Shown here: one piece after another, positions 60,136-64,000 of the stretch
Position numbering within the stretch: position 1 is the first letter of the stretch
Layout of the letters: the number at the start of each line of letters is the position of its first letter
DNA from: Geomonas limicola
Lineage (GTDB): Bacteria; Desulfobacterota; Desulfuromonadia; Geobacterales; Geobacteraceae
Assembly (NCBI RefSeq): GCF_014193675.1
Contig: NZ_BLXZ01000001.1
Span: 124,001-188,000 of the forward strand
DNA: 64,000 bases
Reading direction: 5' to 3'
Notes under the pieces: generated by a model
What the model saw: only the letters and a program-made list of their open reading frames with translations
What the model was told of the DNA's origin: nothing
Database searches by the model: none
Translations under genes and position numbers: made by a program

Positions 60136-61644
60136 TCAGCGCAATAGGCCCTTAAGCCCCGTGGCCAAGTCAGGGGAGTGCATGCTGTCCAGCAGGCGGT
60201 CCATGACGCGCAGGTCAAAAATCTCCATCGCCGGGAAAACGAGCAGAAGCAGCAGGTAGCACCCTGCAGCGACGAAGATACGTAGGGAGCGCCGGCGTTG
60301 CCGGGCCAGCATCTCCTGGTCCTGAAGACGCGGAATAATGGCCAGCACCGGGTGTCCCAGCCCCTTGACAAAATCGACATCTTTGGCGGTGCTGTCCAAC
60401 TGGTCCAGAAGGACCAAAAGGCCGAAGCTCCCGACCAGACCGCCTACCAACCCTATGAACATGATGCGCAGCCGGTTGGGGCTCGAGGGCTTAAGCGGCA
60501 GGACGGCGGGGTCCACCACTCGGAAAGTGGTGGACTTGTCCTGAACCTCCATCTGCTTGGAGACCTCGGACTGCCCCTGGCGGGCGAAGAGCTGATCGTA
60601 GATGTTCTTCTGGTTCTTCTTCTCCAGCTCCAGCTTGTCGAGTCCGGCCTTGGCGGTGGGAATATTCTGCAAGAGCGTCTTGTTGGTATTGATGTAGCGT
60701 TTAAGTCCCGCCTCGGTCACCTTGATGGCGCCTATCTCGGCCTCGATCCTGGCGAGTTCCTGGGGCTCCAAAGGCTGGCTCTGGCCCCCTTTGCGATCGG
60801 CGAGTTGCTGCTTCACGGTTTCGATGTCGCTATTGACCTTAATCACGTCCGGATAGCTCTCGTTGTACTGCATGAGAAGTTCGTCGCGACGTTTTTCCAG
60901 GGTGGTGAGGCGAGCCAGGAGCGGGTCGTTGGTCTTCTGGGTCACCTGGCGCATCCCCTCGAGCTGACGGCGCCTGAGCTCCAGGTCGTAGAGTTTCTGC
61001 TGCGCAATATTGATTTCCTCGAAGAGCTTCCCTTCGTCGATGGCGATAATGCCGCCTTTGTCGCGCTTGTAGGTGTTAACCTCGTCCTCGGCCTTCTTGA
61101 GCTTCTGGTTGAAGGTGTCGATCTGCTCGGTGAGAAACTTCGTGGCATCGTAGGATTCGCCACGCTTGGAGGAGATGCTCTGCTCGATATAGACGCGCAC
61201 CAGGGTATTGACGAAGTCGCGGGCAACCCTCGGATTTTTGTGGGTGAAGGAGATGGTGAAGAGGTTTTTGTCCTTAACCTTCACCTTGGTGTTCTTCTGC
61301 AACTCCTTTATGAGGGTTTCCTGGTCCAGGTCGCTTTTACCGGAGATGTTCATGTCCAGGCTGTCCACTACCTTGGTAAGCAGGGTGCGGCTGGTGATGG
61401 CATAGGTGAGGACGTTGATGGTGTCCTCCATCGAGGGGGTCACCGTGATCCCCTTCACCAGTTCGGAGATCACGTTCTTCTCGATGAAGACCGTACTGGT
61501 GGACTCGTACTTCCTCGGGAGCAGGAAACTCGCCACAAAGAAAGCCGTAGTGATGACCAGCGCGAGGACCACGAAGAGTTCCTTGCGCCGGGTCAACAGT
61601 TGCAGATATTTACGGTACTGAAATTCCGAAGACGTCGGTTGCAT
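60136..61644 (-). CDS. Polysaccharide chain-length determinant (Wzz-like, TIGR03007-like)
   Basis: The 502-residue protein has a first membrane segment (LFVVLALVITTAFFVASFLLP, 17-41), a large periplasmic coiled-coil region (KFLTEQIDTFNQKLKKAEDEV and IAQQKLYDLELRRRQLEGM), a second membrane segment (LRIMFIGLVGGLVGSFGLLVLL, about 400), a short loop, and a further hydrophobic stretch near the C-terminus (about 455-475). It matches the XrtA chain-length family. It would work with the tyrosine kinase encoded downstream. Confidence 0.92.
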   Translation of the reverse strand: MQPTSSEFQYRKYLQLLTRRKELFVVLALVITTAFFVASFLLPRKYESTSTVFIEKNVISELVKGITVTPSMEDTINVLTYAITSRTLLTKVVDSLDMNISGKSDLDQETLIKELQKNTKVKVKDKNLFTISFTHKNPRVARDFVNTLVRVYIEQSISSKRGESYDATKFLTEQIDTFNQKLKKAEDEVNTYKRDKGGIIAIDEGKLFEEINIAQQKLYDLELRRRQLEGMRQVTQKTNDPLLARLTTLEKRRDELLMQYNESYPDVIKVNSDIETVKQQLADRKGGQSQPLEPQELARIEAEIGAIKVTEAGLKRYINTNKTLLQNIPTAKAGLDKLELEKKNQKNIYDQLFARQGQSEVSKQMEVQDKSTTFRVVDPAVLPLKPSSPNRLRIMFIGLVGGLVGSFGLLVLLDQLDSTAKDVDFVKGLGHPVLAIIPRLQDQEMLARQRRRSLRIFVAAGCYLLLLLVFPAMEIFDLRVMDRLLDSMHSPDLATGLKGLLR

Positions 61645-61681
61645 GACATACCCCTACGGGGAGGCTTCTTCCCGGCTGCAG

Positions 61682-62488
61682 CTAGAAGAAGCTCTCCTTC
61701 ACCATGATGTAATCCCCCGGCTGCAACTCGATGTTCTGGCTCAGGTCGCCATCCTTGAAAAGACGCTTGGCCTTTACCTCCAGCGAAACGGCGTCGTTAC
61801 CCTTCTTGCGGCGCACCACGACGTCGTTTTGATCGGCAAATTTGCTGAAGCCGCCCGACTCGAGGATTGCCTCCATGACCCGCATCCCCTCGCGGTACTC
61901 GATAGCCTTGGGAGCATTGACCGCCCCCAGGACGTAGACGCTCTTGTCCAGGTAAAGCGGCAGGAAGAGGGCGTCATTTGATTCAAGCTGCAGGTCCTCT
62001 TCGACGACACCCGAGATGAAGAGGGTGTAGAAGTTCTCCTTGATCTTCTTGCCATTGCGCAATAAGTAGGCCCGGCGCAGATCGGCGGTCTTGAGTTCGC
62101 CGATGGCACAGAGCACCTGCAAAAGCGAGGTACGCCGCGTCAGGTCAAGGACACCAGACTTAACCCCGCTGCCGAAGATGTAGACGCGGGAGTTGGTGAT
62201 CTCCTTCACAGTAACCGTGACGATCGGGTTCTTCACCAGGTCCTTAAGGCGCACCGCCAATTGTTCCTGGAGGGTACTGGGGGTGACGCCGCTGGACGCT
62301 ACGTCCCCAAGCCCGGGGACCGTGATTTTGCCGTCAGGGCGCACCTTCACCGTGACGTTGAGATCCTTCACCCCCCAAACTGCAACCTCGAGGGTGTCCC
62401 CCTCGCCGATTACGTAGTCGGCGGCCCCACAAAGGGCCACGCTTCCAAGCCACACCAACAGGCAGCAAACAAGCATCATAAGGCGCAT
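61682..62488 (-). CDS. Polysaccharide export protein (Wza-like, TIGR03027-like)
   Basis: The 268-residue protein starts at the ATG at 62488, six bases after AAGGAG. The GTG at 62491 is too close. A signal peptide (MRLMMLVCCLLVWLGSVALCGAADY) precedes DYVIGEGDTLEV, the start of the Poly_export domain (PF02563), and SLBB-type repeats (SRVYIFGSGVKSG, VYVLGAVNAPKA). A Cys is present but the lipobox is not canonical. It would form or gate the outer-membrane export channel. Confidence 0.93.
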   Translation of the reverse strand: MRLMMLVCCLLVWLGSVALCGAADYVIGEGDTLEVAVWGVKDLNVTVKVRPDGKITVPGLGDVASSGVTPSTLQEQLAVRLKDLVKNPIVTVTVKEITNSRVYIFGSGVKSGVLDLTRRTSLLQVLCAIGELKTADLRRAYLLRNGKKIKENFYTLFISGVVEEDLQLESNDALFLPLYLDKSVYVLGAVNAPKAIEYREGMRVMEAILESGGFSKFADQNDVVVRRKKGNDAVSLEVKAKRLFKDGDLSQNIELQPGDYIMVKESFF

Positions 62489-62514
62489 CACAAACTCCTT
62501 TACCAGTCCCGGCC

Positions 62515-63894
62515 CTAGCGGCCCCGGCCAAACAAAACGACCTTCACGGTCTCGAACATAATCTGGGTATCCAGCAAAAAGGACAGGTTTTTAATGTAGT
62601 ACAGGTCGTAGCGCAACTTCTCGATGGCGTCCTCGACGGTGGCACCGTAGGGGTAACGCACTTGGGCCCAGCCGGTGAGTCCGGGCTTTATAGTGTGCCG
62701 TTTCGAGTAGTAGTAGATATCCCGTTTCAGATCCTCCACGAACTCCGGGCGCTCCGGGCGCGGTCCAATGAAGCTCATGTCCCCCCTGAGCACGTTCCAA
62801 AGCTGCGGTAGTTCGTCGATGCGCGAGTTGCGGAGAAACCGCCCTACCCTGGTAACGCGGTTGTCGTTTTTCTGTGCCCAGACCGCGCCGTTTTTCTCGG
62901 CGTCCTGGCGCATGGAGCGGAACTTATAGAGCAGAAAGGGCTTTTCGTTGTTGCCGACCCGCACCTGGTTGAAAAAGAGCGGCCCGGGGGAGTCCAATTT
63001 GATAACGAGGGCAATAAGTGGGAAAAAAGGAATGGTGAGGAGGAGACCGACCAGGGAAAGCAGCACGTCGAAGCAGCGCTTGTAGATGTTGACGAGGGCA
63101 GTGCGGTGGAAACCGGTAGAAAAGATAATCCAGCTGGGAGTCATCTGCTCCAGCATGAGTTTGCCCTGCACGATTTCGTAGAAGGTGGGCGCGTCAACCA
63201 CCTCGATACCGGCGAGTTTACAGCGCATCATCTCCTGTAACGGAAGCACTCCACGCCGCTCGGTAAGTGCAACCACGATCATGGAGGCACGGTATGCCTG
63301 CACGATATCCAGTAATTCCGAGTCCTTACAGATGACCTGAGAATCGAACAGGTCCGACTGGTGCACGGTTTCCTGGGGCTTACTGGCATCACAGTCAAGG
63401 TAGCCGGCCAGCTCGAAGGAGCTCGCGTGGGCGCTTAACAGCCCGCCAAGCTGGCAGGCAAGATCGCCGGTTCCCAGAATGAGCACCCGCTGCGCGAAGG
63501 GAGCCCGGTGCACCCCCGAGAAGGGGAGCGCGTGCCAGGCGAACTGCAGGACAATGAAAAGCCCGAGCGAGATGAAGATGATGCCACGCCCCAACATGAC
63601 GCTCGGGTCAAGGTAGTAAACCACCGCAAGCAGGAAAAAGGCGGCCCCACCCGCTTGCAGACAGGTGGCAAAAATTTCCCGCTTCCGGGTGGCCCTGGGG
63701 AGGCTGTATACCTCCATGAGATACGAGGAGAACAGTGTCACCGCGATGAATATGAAAAGCACCTTGAACTGCCCATCCACCCCCCACTCTTCAGGAAAAG
63801 TGAGCGAGCCAAAACGGAGCACCAGTGCGCAAAGCAGCGCAACCAGGGCCAACAGGGCATCGGAAATGAGCATCAATACAGTACGCAATTCCAT
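62515..63894 (-). CDS. Undecaprenyl-phosphate sugar-1-phosphate transferase (TIGR03013-like, XrtA system)
   Basis: The 459-residue protein has four N-terminal membrane segments, a Rossmann-like CoA-binding domain with VLILGTGDLACQLGG, a fifth segment and a C-terminal bacterial sugar transferase domain: KLDSPGPLFFNQVRVG, YKFRSMRQDAE, SRIDELPQLWNVLRGDMSFIGPRPERPEF (PF02397). It would prime the polysaccharide by loading a sugar phosphate onto undecaprenyl phosphate. The sugar is not readable. It is the first complete gene of the operon in the window. Confidence 0.95.
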   Translation of the reverse strand: MELRTVLMLISDALLALVALLCALVLRFGSLTFPEEWGVDGQFKVLFIFIAVTLFSSYLMEVYSLPRATRKREIFATCLQAGGAAFFLLAVVYYLDPSVMLGRGIIFISLGLFIVLQFAWHALPFSGVHRAPFAQRVLILGTGDLACQLGGLLSAHASSFELAGYLDCDASKPQETVHQSDLFDSQVICKDSELLDIVQAYRASMIVVALTERRGVLPLQEMMRCKLAGIEVVDAPTFYEIVQGKLMLEQMTPSWIIFSTGFHRTALVNIYKRCFDVLLSLVGLLLTIPFFPLIALVIKLDSPGPLFFNQVRVGNNEKPFLLYKFRSMRQDAEKNGAVWAQKNDNRVTRVGRFLRNSRIDELPQLWNVLRGDMSFIGPRPERPEFVEDLKRDIYYYSKRHTIKPGLTGWAQVRYPYGATVEDAIEKLRYDLYYIKNLSFLLDTQIMFETVKVVLFGRGR

Positions 63895-63947
63895 GACAGT
63901 TCTCGTTTCTCGGCTGCTATCTGCGCTAGCACCCGCCGGTACTGCGG

Positions 63948-64000
63948 TTACTTCTTAAGTTGGGCAAGCAACTGGCGGGTCGCCTTGCTGTCCGGCCCCT
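63948..64000 (-). CDS. C-terminal end of an upstream gene (partial)
   Basis: The minus strand gives a short open frame ending in TAA at 63948-63950: PDSKATRQLLAQLKK. The helical ending and position just upstream of the priming transferase would suit a TPR protein such as PrsT of XrtA loci. Too little is visible to identify it. Confidence 0.4.
   Translation of the reverse strand, partial: GPDSKATRQLLAQLKK

Noticed and set aside
59244-60380. 378-residue version of the tyrosine autokinase
   Set aside because: The N-terminal part is Cys/Trp/Arg-rich shadow of the chain-length gene; the start at 60110 has a GAGGAG site.

Overview
The window looks like a chromosomal segment of a GC-rich member of the Geobacterales (Geobacter / Citrifermentans / Geomonas type). 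This is inferred from three things: the complete exosortase-A (XrtA) exopolysaccharide gene set including PrsK/PrsR, three GEMM-I riboswitches of the Geobacter cGAMP-type variant, and overall base composition and codon use. No 16S or other taxonomic marker is present, so the genus is not proven.

Layout. (1) 1-16 kb is an accessory 'envelope and stress' region: a TolC-like efflux protein with a formate/nitrite-type channel, two short-chain dehydrogenases, a DUF2231 membrane protein, a decayed junction between an antiporter-subunit-E-like gene and a second gene fragment, four consecutive glycosyltransferases (one GT4 and three CgeB-like) with a TIGR04290-type methyltransferase, a PEBP protein, DUF4142, hemerythrin, a zinc alcohol dehydrogenase, an SRPBCC protein and a DUF922 protease-like protein. 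(2) 16-22.6 kb, minus strand: prsR, prsK, a UDP-sugar dehydrogenase, epsI and xrtA (exosortase A), with a divergent Crp-family regulator at 22.8 kb. (3) 23.9-31.4 kb, minus strand: two secreted Ig-repeat proteins, each preceded by a GEMM-I riboswitch, a third riboswitch with no gene behind it, a YdcF-family protein and a secreted protein of unknown function preceded by CRP-like palindromes. (4) 31.5-64 kb, minus strand: a long, tightly packed exopolysaccharide operon. In transcription order it holds the priming sugar transferase, export protein, chain-length protein, tyrosine autokinase, AAA ATPase, outer-membrane barrel, deacetylase, FemAB protein, glycosyltransferases (one a double GT2 fusion), XrtA-type asparagine synthase, acyltransferases, a lyase-like protein, an O-ligase, a flippase, a PIG-L deacetylase, a PaaK-like ligase and a CapA-like protein.

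How it fits together. The 31.5-64 kb genes would prime, extend, modify, flip, polymerise and export an extracellular polysaccharide. PrsK/PrsR would regulate the system, and XrtA would process PEP-CTERM proteins, none of which is encoded in the visible window. The GEMM-I riboswitches would place the secreted Ig-repeat proteins under cyclic-dinucleotide control. A visibly AT-richer stretch from about 27.6 to 34.9 kb, spanning half of one Ig-repeat gene and the PaaK/GT2/CapA end of the operon, suggests that part was acquired or replaced separately.

The most unusual items are the three-riboswitch array with different expression platforms, the orphan third riboswitch, the exact 279-bp Ig repeat with a composition change inside one gene, the CRP-like sites matching the recognition helix of the nearby Crp protein, the double GT2 fusion, the three-domain PIG-L protein, and the MnhE-like junction at about 4.37 kb. 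All statements come from reading the sequence; no database search was run.
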